Position numbers and translations under genes: made by a program. From positions 1 through 64,000 of the forward strand of contig NZ_JAJFBP010000020.1 of the NCBI RefSeq assembly GCF_020697055.1: 64,000 nt of DNA. Direction: 5' to 3'. The stretch comes from Panacagrimonas sp. (lineage in GTDB: Bacteria; Pseudomonadota; Gammaproteobacteria; Nevskiales; Nevskiaceae). Under the pieces are notes generated by a model. The model searched no databases. It saw nothing but the letters and a program-made list of their open reading frames with translations, and had not been told where the DNA came from. Each line of letters starts with the position of its first letter. Within the stretch, counting starts at the first letter, position 1. Positions 17,616 through 26,124 of this stretch are shown piece by piece.

Positions 17616-18428
17616 ATGACACTGCCGGAGTTCGGGGCCCTCGAGGCCTGGGTCGCCCTCGGCATCGCGCTGTTCCTGATCGGTCGCGCCGTGTTCCGGC
17701 GGGCCCGGCCCGATGGCGGCGCGGCGGACGACGCGGCGCGCGGTTCTCCGCTCGAGTGGAAGGACCTGCTCGACGATCGACTGCCGCAGGTCGCGCGGCT
17801 GTCCGCCGAGCAGCGCACGCTGTTCCACGACCGTGTCGAACGCTTTCTGAAGCAGAAGCGCTTCGTCGGCTGCGCCGGCATTGAAGTCACCGACGAGATG
17901 CGCGCGCTGATCGCGGGAATGGCCTGCCTGATGATCCTGCGACCGGATGCCGCCCTGTTTCCGGCGCTGCGCCAGATCCTGGTGTATCCCGGCCCGTTCC
18001 TGGTGCCGGTCACCGAGCCCGACGAGTTCGGACTGGTGCCGGACGAACCGCAGGAGCGCATCGGCGAGTCCTGGCACGGAGATCGCGTGATTCTTTCCTG
18101 GCCCGATGTGGAGGCCGCGCTCGACGGCGACGAGGTGAACGTGGTCGTGCACGAGTTCGCGCATCAGCTCGACGACGAGAGCGCGGCGGGCGAAGGCGCC
18201 CCGCGGATGGCCGACTACGCGCGTTGGTCGGACGTGCTGCGCTCGGAGTTCGCCCGGTTGCGACGACAGCGACGACCACCGGTGCTGGATCCGTATGGTG
18301 GCGAGAGCCCCGCCGAATTCTTCGGCGTGGTCAGCGAAGCGTTCTTTCAGCGCGGGATGGAACTGTCGCGCCATCATCCCGAGTTGTATGGGGTATTGCG
18401 TGATTACTACGGGTTCGATACTGCCTGA
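17616..18428 (+). CDS. MtfA-like M90 zinc metallopeptidase
   Basis: 270 aa. In E. coli, MtfA is a cytoplasmic aminopeptidase that binds the glucose repressor Mlc. The zinc motif HEFAH is at 179-183 within VHEFAHQLD, and a likely third ligand is E234 in SPAEFFGVVSEAFF, the spacing known for MtfA. Unlike E. coli MtfA, this copy begins with a hydrophobic segment (about residues 10-25) that may anchor it in the membrane. No mlc gene is in the window, so the regulatory role is unproven. Confidence 0.85.
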   Translation: MTLPEFGALEAWVALGIALFLIGRAVFRRARPDGGAADDAARGSPLEWKDLLDDRLPQVARLSAEQRTLFHDRVERFLKQKRFVGCAGIEVTDEMRALIAGMACLMILRPDAALFPALRQILVYPGPFLVPVTEPDEFGLVPDEPQERIGESWHGDRVILSWPDVEAALDGDEVNVVVHEFAHQLDDESAAGEGAPRMADYARWSDVLRSEFARLRRQRRPPVLDPYGGESPAEFFGVVSEAFFQRGMELSRHHPELYGVLRDYYGFDTA

Positions 18429-18515
18429 GACCTGGATCGCAGGGTCGCGGGACGGGTGGGTGGGTTTCCGTGCCCGGGGCAGATAGGATGCAGCCATCCA
18501 TAGTGTGAGGAGTCC

Positions 18516-19436
18516 ATGAGCGAGCTCCGTTCCGCGGCCGTGATGTTCGCGGATATCGCTGCCGCCACCGAGCTGCGCAACAGCGTCGGGGATCGGCAGG
18601 CGGACGCCATCCTGGACCCTTTGCTCCAGGCATTGACCGATATCGTCTATCGCAACGGAGGCGAGGTCCTGAAATCGGATGGCGACGACGTGCTCGCGGT
18701 GTTCGATCGTGCCGGGACCTGCGTGGACGATGCCGCCAATGCCGCGATCGAGTGCCAGCTCGCCGCCCGCGGCGCGGGACGCAAGCTGTACGTGGGCGTC
18801 GATGCGGGCGTGGTGGAGTTTCGCGAAGTGCTCGGGCGGCCCGATGTCGCGGGCATGCCGGTGAATCTTGCGGCGCGCCTGCACAAGCTGGTGCCGGACC
18901 TGGCCGGCTACATCTTCCTGGCGATCGACACCGTCCAAGCCCTGCGGCCCGATCTGCGTGACCGCGCTCGGCCCTACGGCGTGCGGCCCATCAAGGGAGT
19001 CGGTGCGGTCGACGTGCACACGCTCGACTGGGACGAAGCGGTCACCATGGTGCCGACGCGCTTCGCGCTGCCGACGACGCAGGCCATTCAGGCGGCGGCG
19101 CTGGCGCTTACGCACGCCGGCCGCGTGATGCGCCTGACGCCGAGCACGCCGGCGCTGATGGTGGGGCGCGACCGCAACAACGAGCTGCGCATCGACGACG
19201 ACGAGCAACGCGTGTCATCGCGCCATCTCAAGGTCCTGTGCCGCAACGGCGCCTGGATCCTGCAGGACACCAGTCGCAACGGGACGTGGGTGCGCTTCAA
19301 CAACAATTCGAACCAGATCGGACTGCTCGGCGACGAGCTCAAGCTCGTGGGGAACGGGCGCATGTGCCTCGGCCGTCCCTTTGCCGACGACGTGCAGGGA
19401 CGATTCACGGTGCACTTCGAACTCGTGAAGAAATGA
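18516..19436 (+). CDS. Class III nucleotide cyclase-FHA fusion protein
   Basis: 306 aa soluble signalling protein. Residues 1-175 form a class III adenylate/guanylate cyclase homology domain with a full set of likely catalytic residues: metal Asp D13 (FADI), K53 and D57 (VLKSDGDDV), D110, and N117/R121 (VNLAARL). Residues about 205-300 form an FHA phosphothreonine-binding domain with GR 217-218, SSRH 234-237 and RNGTW 254-258. cAMP versus cGMP specificity cannot be read. The kinase gene begins 19 bases downstream, so a kinase-reader pair in one operon is likely. A related protein is encoded at 60512-61459. Confidence 0.85.
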   Translation: MSELRSAAVMFADIAAATELRNSVGDRQADAILDPLLQALTDIVYRNGGEVLKSDGDDVLAVFDRAGTCVDDAANAAIECQLAARGAGRKLYVGVDAGVVEFREVLGRPDVAGMPVNLAARLHKLVPDLAGYIFLAIDTVQALRPDLRDRARPYGVRPIKGVGAVDVHTLDWDEAVTMVPTRFALPTTQAIQAAALALTHAGRVMRLTPSTPALMVGRDRNNELRIDDDEQRVSSRHLKVLCRNGAWILQDTSRNGTWVRFNNNSNQIGLLGDELKLVGNGRMCLGRPFADDVQGRFTVHFELVKK

Positions 19437-19455
19437 TCACGGGGCACTTCCTGGG

Positions 19456-22047
19456 ATGAGCGCGCCCAGCGTCCTTGCCGACGGCACCTGGATCGACAAC
19501 TTCCGTGTCGTGCGACGGCTCGGACGCGGCGGGTTCGGCGTCACGTATCTCGCCGAGGAGTTCCGCGAGTGGGAGGCGGGCAGCGGGACCGGCTCGCCGT
19601 TGCGACTGGTCGCGATCAAGGAGTACTTCCCGCGCGGCCTGGCGACGCGTCCGGACGGGCACACGGTCATGCTCTCGCCCGATGTCGAGGGCGGGGAGCA
19701 AGCCTTCCAGATGGCGCTGAAGGGCTTCTTCCAGGAAGCCGAATCGTTGATGCGGTTCGATCATCCGAACGTCATCAAGATCCACCGCGTGTTCCAGCGC
19801 AACGGGACCGCGTACTACATCATGCCCTTCCTCAAGGGCGAGACGCTCAAGGCCATCCTCAAGCGCGACGGCGCGATGGGCGAGGAACGCGCGCGGCGGC
19901 TGATGCTGCCCATCCTCGACGGCCTGATCCACGCGCACGCCAAAGGCATCCTCCATCGCGACCTGAAGCCGGACAACGTGATGGTGCCGGACGAGGGCGG
20001 GCCGGTGTTGATCGATTTCGGCGCGGCGCGCGCGCAGGCGGTCGACGACGTCCAGGAATACACGCGCCACAGCGAGCTGGTCGCGTACACCCCGGGGTAT
20101 GCGGCGCTGGAGCAGTACGGACGCGCCACGCGCGACAATCTTCACGGTGCGCACACCGACGTCTACGGCCTGGCGGCGGTGCTCTACCACTGCGTGACGG
20201 GTGAGGCGCCGATCGAGGCGTCGCTGCGTTCGATGCAGCTCTCCAACGGCGCGGTCGATCCGCTGTCGCCCGCGTCGTCGCGGCTGATGGATACGCCGGG
20301 CTACGGCCGGGCGTTCCTGTCGGCGATCGATTGGGGACTCGAGCTCGCCGGCCGCAGCCGACCGCAGACCGTGGCCGAGTTCCGGCGTGCGCTCGACGGC
20401 AAGCTGACGCTGCCCGAGCACACGCTCGCGCGCCTCGAACAGCACGGCGTATCGACCGAGCCGTTCACGCGCCCCGGGCCGACGACGCGCACGATCTCGC
20501 CCACGGTCCCTGTGCGCGATACACAGCAGCTGGCGACGCGCCTGCTCTCGGAGCCGACCGACACGGTGGTCGGCCATCCCGCGACGCGTCCGTCGATCCA
20601 GACCGGACCGCTGACCGACCCGCTCACCGGACCCACCACGGGCCCGATCACCGGTCGACACACGACGACGCCGACGATGCCGGTGCCGGTGCAGGACGCA
20701 ACCGTGATGTTCCCGCCGCAGCCCGCCGCCGCGGCGCCGGCGCCGAAGAGCGGGAGCGGGAGCGGCAAGCTGCTGCCGATCCTGGGGCTGCTCGTATCCG
20801 TGATCGCCGTGGCCTATGTGGCGCGCGACCAGGTGCCCGAAGGCGTTCGCGCGGCGCTTCCCGAAGGCCTGCGCGCCCAGTTGTGGCCGGCCCCGCCGGC
20901 CGAATCGACGGTGGCGACGCCGGTGACGCCGCCCGCATCGATCGAGCCGGCGCCCGTACCCGTGCCGGTGCCCGAGCCGCCGCGTGAAGATCCCAAGGCC
21001 GTAGCGGAGCGCGAAGCCTTCGAAGCGGCGAAGTCCAGCGATTCGCTGGAAGGCTGGAAGGCGTTCAAGAAAGCCTTTCCGGATAGCGCGCTCGCGGCGA
21101 CCGCGGACATCCGCATCGCGGCCTTGCAGCCCAAGCCCACGCCCAAGCCGGTGCCCACGCCGCCGCCGGTCCCCGAACGCGCCGCACCCGTTCCGGTCCC
21201 CGTGCCGTCGCCTCCGGTCGCCGAAGCGCCGCCGCAGCCGAAGCCTGAAACCGCTCCGGTTCCCCGACCGGCGCCGCAACCCAAGACGCTGTCGGGCGGT
21301 TTTCGTGATTGCCCGGCCTGCCCGGAGATGGTCAAGGTCCCTGGCGGTTCGCTCGAGATGGGTGACGTCGCAGGGACCGGCGAGGCCGACGAAAAGCCCC
21401 TTCGCCAGATCGGCATCGGTGCGTTCTATGCCGGACGCTACGAAGTCACGTTCGACGACTGGGCCGGGTGCGTGAGCGGCGGCGGCTGCAACGGCACGCC
21501 GCGCGACGCCGGTTGGGGTCGCGGTCGTCGACCGGTGATCAACGTCAGCTGGAACGACGCGCAGCGTTACGCGAGCTGGCTTTCGCGCGAGTCCGGCAAG
21601 CGCTATCGCCTGCCGAGCGAGGCCGAGTTCGAATACATGATGCGGGCGGGGTCGCGCAGCACCTATCCCTGGGGCGAGGACGGCTCGCAGGCCTGCCTGT
21701 TCGCCAACGTGGCGGATCGCCAGGCCAAGAAGCAGAACCCCGACTGGAACACGTTCCCCTGCGACGACGGCAATCCGCTGACCGCACCGGTGGGCAGCTA
21801 CCGCGCCAACCCGTTCGGTCTGTTCGACGTCGCCGGCAACGTCTGGGAGTGGACGCTGGACTGCTACCAGAGCTATCGGCAGGCCGCGTCTGACGGCTCG
21901 CCGTCGAACCCGGCCAATTGCGCGCGCCGGGTCATCCGCGGCGGCTCATGGAGCGATGCGACGCGCAATCTGCGTTCGGCCGACCGCACCGCCAGTTCGC
22001 CCAATGCGACGCTGAAGATCGTCGGATTCCGCGTGGTGCGCGACTGA
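19456..22047 (+). CDS. Membrane Ser/Thr protein kinase with C-terminal FGE-like domain
   Basis: 863 aa. N-terminal Hanks-type kinase: Gly loop GRGGFG (23-28), Lys in VAIKEYF (K55), HRDLKPDN (167-174), DFG (187-189) and PGYAALEQY as APE variant. A Pro/Thr-rich linker follows, with one transmembrane helix at about 438-456 and a Pro-rich stalk. From about 618 on there is a formylglycine-generating-enzyme/SUMF1-type domain (PGGSLEMGD, LPSEAEFEYMMRAGS, GNVWEWT, GFRVVRD). The two Cys used by true FGE after RGGS are missing (RGGSWSDATRN), so this domain is probably a ligand or structural module. Predicted topology: kinase inside, FGE-like domain in the periplasm. Confidence 0.9.
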   Translation: MSAPSVLADGTWIDNFRVVRRLGRGGFGVTYLAEEFREWEAGSGTGSPLRLVAIKEYFPRGLATRPDGHTVMLSPDVEGGEQAFQMALKGFFQEAESLMRFDHPNVIKIHRVFQRNGTAYYIMPFLKGETLKAILKRDGAMGEERARRLMLPILDGLIHAHAKGILHRDLKPDNVMVPDEGGPVLIDFGAARAQAVDDVQEYTRHSELVAYTPGYAALEQYGRATRDNLHGAHTDVYGLAAVLYHCVTGEAPIEASLRSMQLSNGAVDPLSPASSRLMDTPGYGRAFLSAIDWGLELAGRSRPQTVAEFRRALDGKLTLPEHTLARLEQHGVSTEPFTRPGPTTRTISPTVPVRDTQQLATRLLSEPTDTVVGHPATRPSIQTGPLTDPLTGPTTGPITGRHTTTPTMPVPVQDATVMFPPQPAAAAPAPKSGSGSGKLLPILGLLVSVIAVAYVARDQVPEGVRAALPEGLRAQLWPAPPAESTVATPVTPPASIEPAPVPVPVPEPPREDPKAVAEREAFEAAKSSDSLEGWKAFKKAFPDSALAATADIRIAALQPKPTPKPVPTPPPVPERAAPVPVPVPSPPVAEAPPQPKPETAPVPRPAPQPKTLSGGFRDCPACPEMVKVPGGSLEMGDVAGTGEADEKPLRQIGIGAFYAGRYEVTFDDWAGCVSGGGCNGTPRDAGWGRGRRPVINVSWNDAQRYASWLSRESGKRYRLPSEAEFEYMMRAGSRSTYPWGEDGSQACLFANVADRQAKKQNPDWNTFPCDDGNPLTAPVGSYRANPFGLFDVAGNVWEWTLDCYQSYRQAASDGSPSNPANCARRVIRGGSWSDATRNLRSADRTASSPNATLKIVGFRVVRD

Positions 22048-22059
22048 GCCGGGGATTTC

Positions 22060-22082
22060 AAGACGTGCCAGTGGCACGTCTT
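22060..22082. terminator. Perfect palindrome between convergent genes
   Basis: AAGACGTGCCA (22060-22070) and TGGCACGTCTT (22072-22082) pair perfectly around a single G. It lies 13 bases after the kinase stop and 39 before the stop of the converging methyltransferase, as expected for a bidirectional terminator. Confidence 0.65.
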
Positions 22083-22120
22083 GCCCGGCGAAGGCTCGGG
22101 GCTGGGCCCCAGCGGCGCGC

Positions 22121-23299
22121 TCAGCGATAGAGATAGTCGCGCGTCATCGGCAGCCGGTTGATCTCCCGGCCCATCTGCAGCTGGAACACCACCAGACCAC
22201 CCTGGCGGAAGCTCGCTTCCGAGCCCTGCAGATAGAACTCCCAGATGCGACAGAAGCGTTCCCCCAGTCGTTGCGCGAATTCGGAGCGCCGTGCCTGGAA
22301 ACGGCGGTTCCATTCGGCGAGCGTCAGCGCGTAGTGCAGCCGCCAGATCTCGAAATCGGTCAGTCGTAGTCCGCTGGGCTCGAGCGCTTCGAGCACTTCC
22401 GAGGCCGCGGGAATGTAGCCCCCGGGGAAGATGTGGCGGCGGATCCAGGCGTTGGTCGGTGCCGGCGGGCCGTTGCGACCGATGGTGTGCAGCAGCGCGG
22501 TCCCGCCGTGCGCGAGCCGCTCGCGCATCGTCTCGAAGAAGCGCGGGTACTGCGGACGTCCCACGTGTTCGAACATGCCCACGCTGACGATCGCGTCGAA
22601 GCGACCCTCGGTCAGGCGATAGTCCTGCAGCCGGAATTCGACGCGATCGGTCAGGCCGCGCTCCGCCGCGCGTCGCCGGGCAACCTCGAACTGTCCCGGC
22701 GACAGCGTGATGGCGGTGACGCGCGCGCCGTGCTTCTCCGCCAGGTACAGCGCAAGGCTGCCCCAGCCGCAGCCGATGTCGAGCACGCGCGCGTTGGGTC
22801 GCAGATCGAGCTTGGCGGCGATCAGCGCGCACTTGGCCTGCTGCGCCGCTTCGAGATCCATCGTCGGGTCGGCGAAGTAGGCACAGGAGTAGTGCAGGTC
22901 GCGGTCGAGGAACGTCGCGTACAGGTCCGAGTCGACGTCGTAGTGATGCCGGATCCGGCGCGCCGCGATCCAGGCGTCGTTGAGTTCCGCGATGCGTTCG
23001 GCGGCCCGTGAAAGCACGCGCCAGCGGGCCGAAACGGCGTCCGAGTCGGTCATCGCCACCGCGGCCTCGAGCACCTGCTCGAGCGTGCAGCCGAGCGGGT
23101 CCCAGGCGCCTTCGACGTAGGCCTCTCCGAACTGCAGGTCGGGGTGCAGCAGCATCCGCCAGAGGCTGCGCTTGCGATGCAGCCGGATGCGCGCTTGCGG
23201 CGCGCCGTGGCCCAGGTTCCAGCTGGCGCCGTCGGGAGCCTCGAACGTCAGGCTTCCGTGACGAAACCGCCCCTGCTTCCAGTCGAGTACGGCATCCAT
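22121..23299 (-). CDS. Cyclopropane-fatty-acid synthase family methyltransferase
   Basis: 392 aa SAM-dependent enzyme that adds a methylene (or methyl) group across acyl-chain double bonds of membrane phospholipids. The SAM motif VLDIGCGWGSLALYLAE is seen, as are typical CFA-synthase segments HYDVDSDLY, SCAYFADP, TLSPGQ and GMFEHVG. The C-terminal catalytic stretch RRHIFPGGYIP and WRLHYALTL fits the family. It converges on the kinase gene and may be cotranscribed with nothing: the upstream S9 peptidase ends 50 bases before it on the same strand. Confidence 0.9.
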   Translation of the reverse strand: MDAVLDWKQGRFRHGSLTFEAPDGASWNLGHGAPQARIRLHRKRSLWRMLLHPDLQFGEAYVEGAWDPLGCTLEQVLEAAVAMTDSDAVSARWRVLSRAAERIAELNDAWIAARRIRHHYDVDSDLYATFLDRDLHYSCAYFADPTMDLEAAQQAKCALIAAKLDLRPNARVLDIGCGWGSLALYLAEKHGARVTAITLSPGQFEVARRRAAERGLTDRVEFRLQDYRLTEGRFDAIVSVGMFEHVGRPQYPRFFETMRERLAHGGTALLHTIGRNGPPAPTNAWIRRHIFPGGYIPAASEVLEALEPSGLRLTDFEIWRLHYALTLAEWNRRFQARRSEFAQRLGERFCRIWEFYLQGSEASFRQGGLVVFQLQMGREINRLPMTRDYLYR

Positions 23300-23349
23300 G
23301 GGTCCCTCCGCGTCAACCGGCGGAACAATCGACCCTGGCGTTCAGCGCC

Positions 23350-25326
23350 TCAGTCGTCCGCCTCAGTCCCCAGGCATTGGCGCAAGAATAGCGCGCTGGC
23401 GGCCGTGGCCAAATCGCGATTCGGCTTCTTGCGGAAGCCGTGGCCCTCGTCCTTGGCGAGCAAATACCAGACCCGGCCTCCCTGCGCGCGCACCGTCTCC
23501 ACGATCTGCTCGGCCTCGGTAGCCGGAACGCGCGGATCGTTGGCGCCCTGGATCACGAACAGCGGCTTGGCGATGCGGTGCGCGTTGGTGGTCGGAGAGA
23601 TGCGCTCGAGCACGGCGCGCATGGCCGGATCGCGCTCGTCGCCGTACTCGGCGCGGCGCAGATCGCGGCGGTATTCCTGCGTCTGGGTCAGGAACGTCAC
23701 GAAGTTGCTGATGCCGACGGTGTCGATGCCGCACCGCAGGCGATCGTCGAAGTGCGCCATCGAGGCCAGCGTCATGTAGCCGCCATAGCTGCCGCCGGCC
23801 ACCGCCACGCGGGACGCGTCGAGCTCGCCGGGCCGGTGCGCGATCCAGTCCAGCAGGGCGCCGATGTCGCGCACCGAGTCCTCGCGCTTCTCGGCGTTGT
23901 CGAGCTGCAGGTAGGTCTTGCCGTAACCATCGGAGCCGCGCACGTTCGGAACCAGCACCGAGATCCCGAGTTCACGCAGATGAAACTCGGTGATCGGCGA
24001 GAACAGCGGCAAGGCCTGCGCCTCGGGCCCACCGTGGATCTGGATCAGGACCGGTCGCGGCCCCGGATGCGGGGCGCGGTAATAGAAAGCCGGGATGGAG
24101 CGGCCGTCGAAGCTGTCGAAGTGCACGAGCTCGGGTTCGACGAAGCCGCTGGCATCCAGCCCTCCGGTCTCGCTCGACGTCCAGCGTCGAAGGCTTCGCT
24201 GGGAGAGCCGGATCGAATACACGTCGCTCGAATGTCGCGCGTTGTTCAGCACGAACCCGAGCTCGCGGCCGGTCCGGTCGAAATTCAGATCGTCGATCAC
24301 CCCGCGCGGCAGCGCTGGAAGCGCGACGCGGCGATCGCGTCGCAGGTCGATCACGCGCAGATCGGAAAAGCCGTCGACGTTGGTGACGTACGCCAGGTAG
24401 GCGCCCGCGGGCGACAACGCAATTTGTTTGACGTCCCAGGGCAGCGTCTGGCCGAGCACGCGCGCGCCGCTCCCGTCGAGCTGCTCGTAGCGCAGGCGTC
24501 GGACATCGGCATGCTCGTCGGAGACGTAGTAGAGGCCGCGACCGTCGCGCGAGAAGCGCGCCGGGCCAAACGCGATCGCATGATCGGAGGGATGAAAACG
24601 ACGGGCCTCGCCGGAAGGCGCGGTGGGCAGCAACCACAACTCGCTCTGGTTGATCGAGATGTACTTCTGCGCGAGCACCCATCGATCGTCCGGGGACCAG
24701 TCGAGCGGCGTCCACGTTCCGTCACGCTCGATCAGCGAGTGCGACCGGCGTGTCGCCAGATCGACGACGTGGACGTCGGTATCACGGCCGTTGCGCCTCG
24801 TGCTCGAAAACGCGATCCGGTCGCCACGATTCGACCAGACCGGATCGGTGTTGCGTGCGCGGCCTTCGGTGAGCCGCGTGACCGTGCCAACGCCGTCGTC
24901 GTGCCACAGCTGGTAGAACTCGTCGCCGCCCTGGTCCTTGGCGAACACGTAGCCGCGGCCGGTCGGCGCCGGACGCGCCTCGAGCACCGGTTCGACATGG
25001 AACGTGAGCTGCGTGCGCGCGCCCCCCGGCAGCGCGACGCGATGGACCTGCGCGGTCTCGCCGAAACGCGTCGTGATCAGGGCCGCGCCATCCGCGGTCC
25101 AGCCTTCGAGCGAGGCGCCGCGGGTGGCCTGATAGGCGCGCATGCGCTCGGCCAGGTCCTGCGGAATCTCGGGCACGCCCTCGAGCGCCAGGTTGCCGCG
25201 CTCGATCCGCGTGACCGCAGGGGTTTCGGCGGCCGTCGCCGGTAACGAAACGGACGACAGGAGCGCGATGGCGAAGGATCCCGCCAGCCAAGGCCTTCGA
25301 CGAAGTCCGCACGCGCTCAGCTGCAT
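23350..25326 (-). CDS. Secreted prolyl-oligopeptidase family (S9) peptidase
   Basis: 658 aa. A hydrophobic signal peptide is visible (about residues 12-32, ending near LPATAAE), so it should act in the periplasm or outside. A beta-propeller region fills the middle, followed by an alpha/beta-hydrolase domain with nucleophile motif GGSYGGYM, Asp in IQGANDPRVP and His in KDEGHGF. Dipeptidyl- or acylaminoacyl-peptidase activity is typical of such proteins; which one is not clear. It lies 25 bases downstream of the SPOR gene. Confidence 0.9.
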   Translation of the reverse strand: MQLSACGLRRRPWLAGSFAIALLSSVSLPATAAETPAVTRIERGNLALEGVPEIPQDLAERMRAYQATRGASLEGWTADGAALITTRFGETAQVHRVALPGGARTQLTFHVEPVLEARPAPTGRGYVFAKDQGGDEFYQLWHDDGVGTVTRLTEGRARNTDPVWSNRGDRIAFSSTRRNGRDTDVHVVDLATRRSHSLIERDGTWTPLDWSPDDRWVLAQKYISINQSELWLLPTAPSGEARRFHPSDHAIAFGPARFSRDGRGLYYVSDEHADVRRLRYEQLDGSGARVLGQTLPWDVKQIALSPAGAYLAYVTNVDGFSDLRVIDLRRDRRVALPALPRGVIDDLNFDRTGRELGFVLNNARHSSDVYSIRLSQRSLRRWTSSETGGLDASGFVEPELVHFDSFDGRSIPAFYYRAPHPGPRPVLIQIHGGPEAQALPLFSPITEFHLRELGISVLVPNVRGSDGYGKTYLQLDNAEKREDSVRDIGALLDWIAHRPGELDASRVAVAGGSYGGYMTLASMAHFDDRLRCGIDTVGISNFVTFLTQTQEYRRDLRRAEYGDERDPAMRAVLERISPTTNAHRIAKPLFVIQGANDPRVPATEAEQIVETVRAQGGRVWYLLAKDEGHGFRKKPNRDLATAASALFLRQCLGTEADD

Positions 25327-25351
25327 CGTGCCGCGCCTCCCGGTCGCCCGA

Positions 25352-26002
25352 TCAGGGCATCTTCACCACGCGACTCTCGAAGCCCTGGGACTTGAGGCGG
25401 GCCGCCACGCTCTGCGCCTGGTCCTCGGACGCGGTGGGCCCGATGCGCACGCGCTGCAGCGTGTCGCCGTCCTGGGTGCGGACGCTTTCGATACGCGCCT
25501 CGACGCCGGCCAGCGCGAGCTTGGCCCGATGCGCCTCGGCGTTCGCCGCGTCGCGGAACGACCCGGCCAGGATGAGATAGCGCGTGCCGCCGGCCGACGC
25601 TGCAGGCGTGGACGGCATGCCGGGCGCAGGGGAGATCGCGGCTGGTGTCGAGGTCGTCGCGGCGGCGGTCGGTGCGATCGGACGCGCCGGCGTCTTGGTC
25701 GGCGGTCTCGGACGGGATTCGCCCGGTACGACCATCTGCTCTTTTTCGAGCAGCGTGTAGAAATCGAAACGCGGCTCTTCCACTGGAGGGATCTCGACCT
25801 TTTCCCGCGCCTTGTTCGCGCTCGCGACGCCGCCCGCGCCGCCTGCAGGCGCCATCGGCATCGGCTGCGCCGGCCGGCCGATGTAGACGATGCAGGCCAC
25901 CACGAGCCCCATCGACAGGCCTGCGACGAGCCACACCCAGCCGGGCAGGCCGGCAGCGCGGGCGGCCGGGCGTCGATTGCGTGCGGCGTAGTCGCGGCCC
26001 AT
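25352..26002 (-). CDS. SPOR-domain inner-membrane protein
   Basis: 216 aa from ATG 26002. Short Arg-rich cytoplasmic N terminus, one transmembrane helix (about 20-42), a Pro/Ala/Thr-rich periplasmic linker, and a C-terminal SPOR domain (about 140-216; YLILAGSFRDAANAEAHRA and VRIGPTASEDQAQSVAARL). SPOR domains bind denuded septal glycan strands. An argS-SPOR pair is common in gammaproteobacteria, and the protein looks like FtsN/DedD. Whether it is the essential FtsN cannot be decided by eye. Confidence 0.85.
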   Translation of the reverse strand: MGRDYAARNRRPAARAAGLPGWVWLVAGLSMGLVVACIVYIGRPAQPMPMAPAGGAGGVASANKAREKVEIPPVEEPRFDFYTLLEKEQMVVPGESRPRPPTKTPARPIAPTAAATTSTPAAISPAPGMPSTPAASAGGTRYLILAGSFRDAANAEAHRAKLALAGVEARIESVRTQDGDTLQRVRIGPTASEDQAQSVAARLKSQGFESRVVKMP

Positions 26003-26036
26003 CAGTCCGGATCTCGCGGAGCGAGGCAAACGTCCC

Positions 26037-26081
26037 TCGCCCGCCCAGCGGGAGAGGAGAGGGCCCTCGACGGTGTCGAGG
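26037..26081. other. Two hairpins between argS and the SPOR gene
   Basis: CTCGCCCGC/GCGGGAGAG (26037-26056, one mismatch, CCA loop) and CCTCGAC/GTCGAGG (26065-26081, GGT loop) lie in the 122-base gap between these same-strand genes. They may attenuate transcription or be remnants of palindromic repeats. Confidence 0.4.
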
Positions 26082-26124
26082 ATGGGGACAGGGTGGTCAC
26101 GCGCGTACTCGGATCGTTGTGGAT

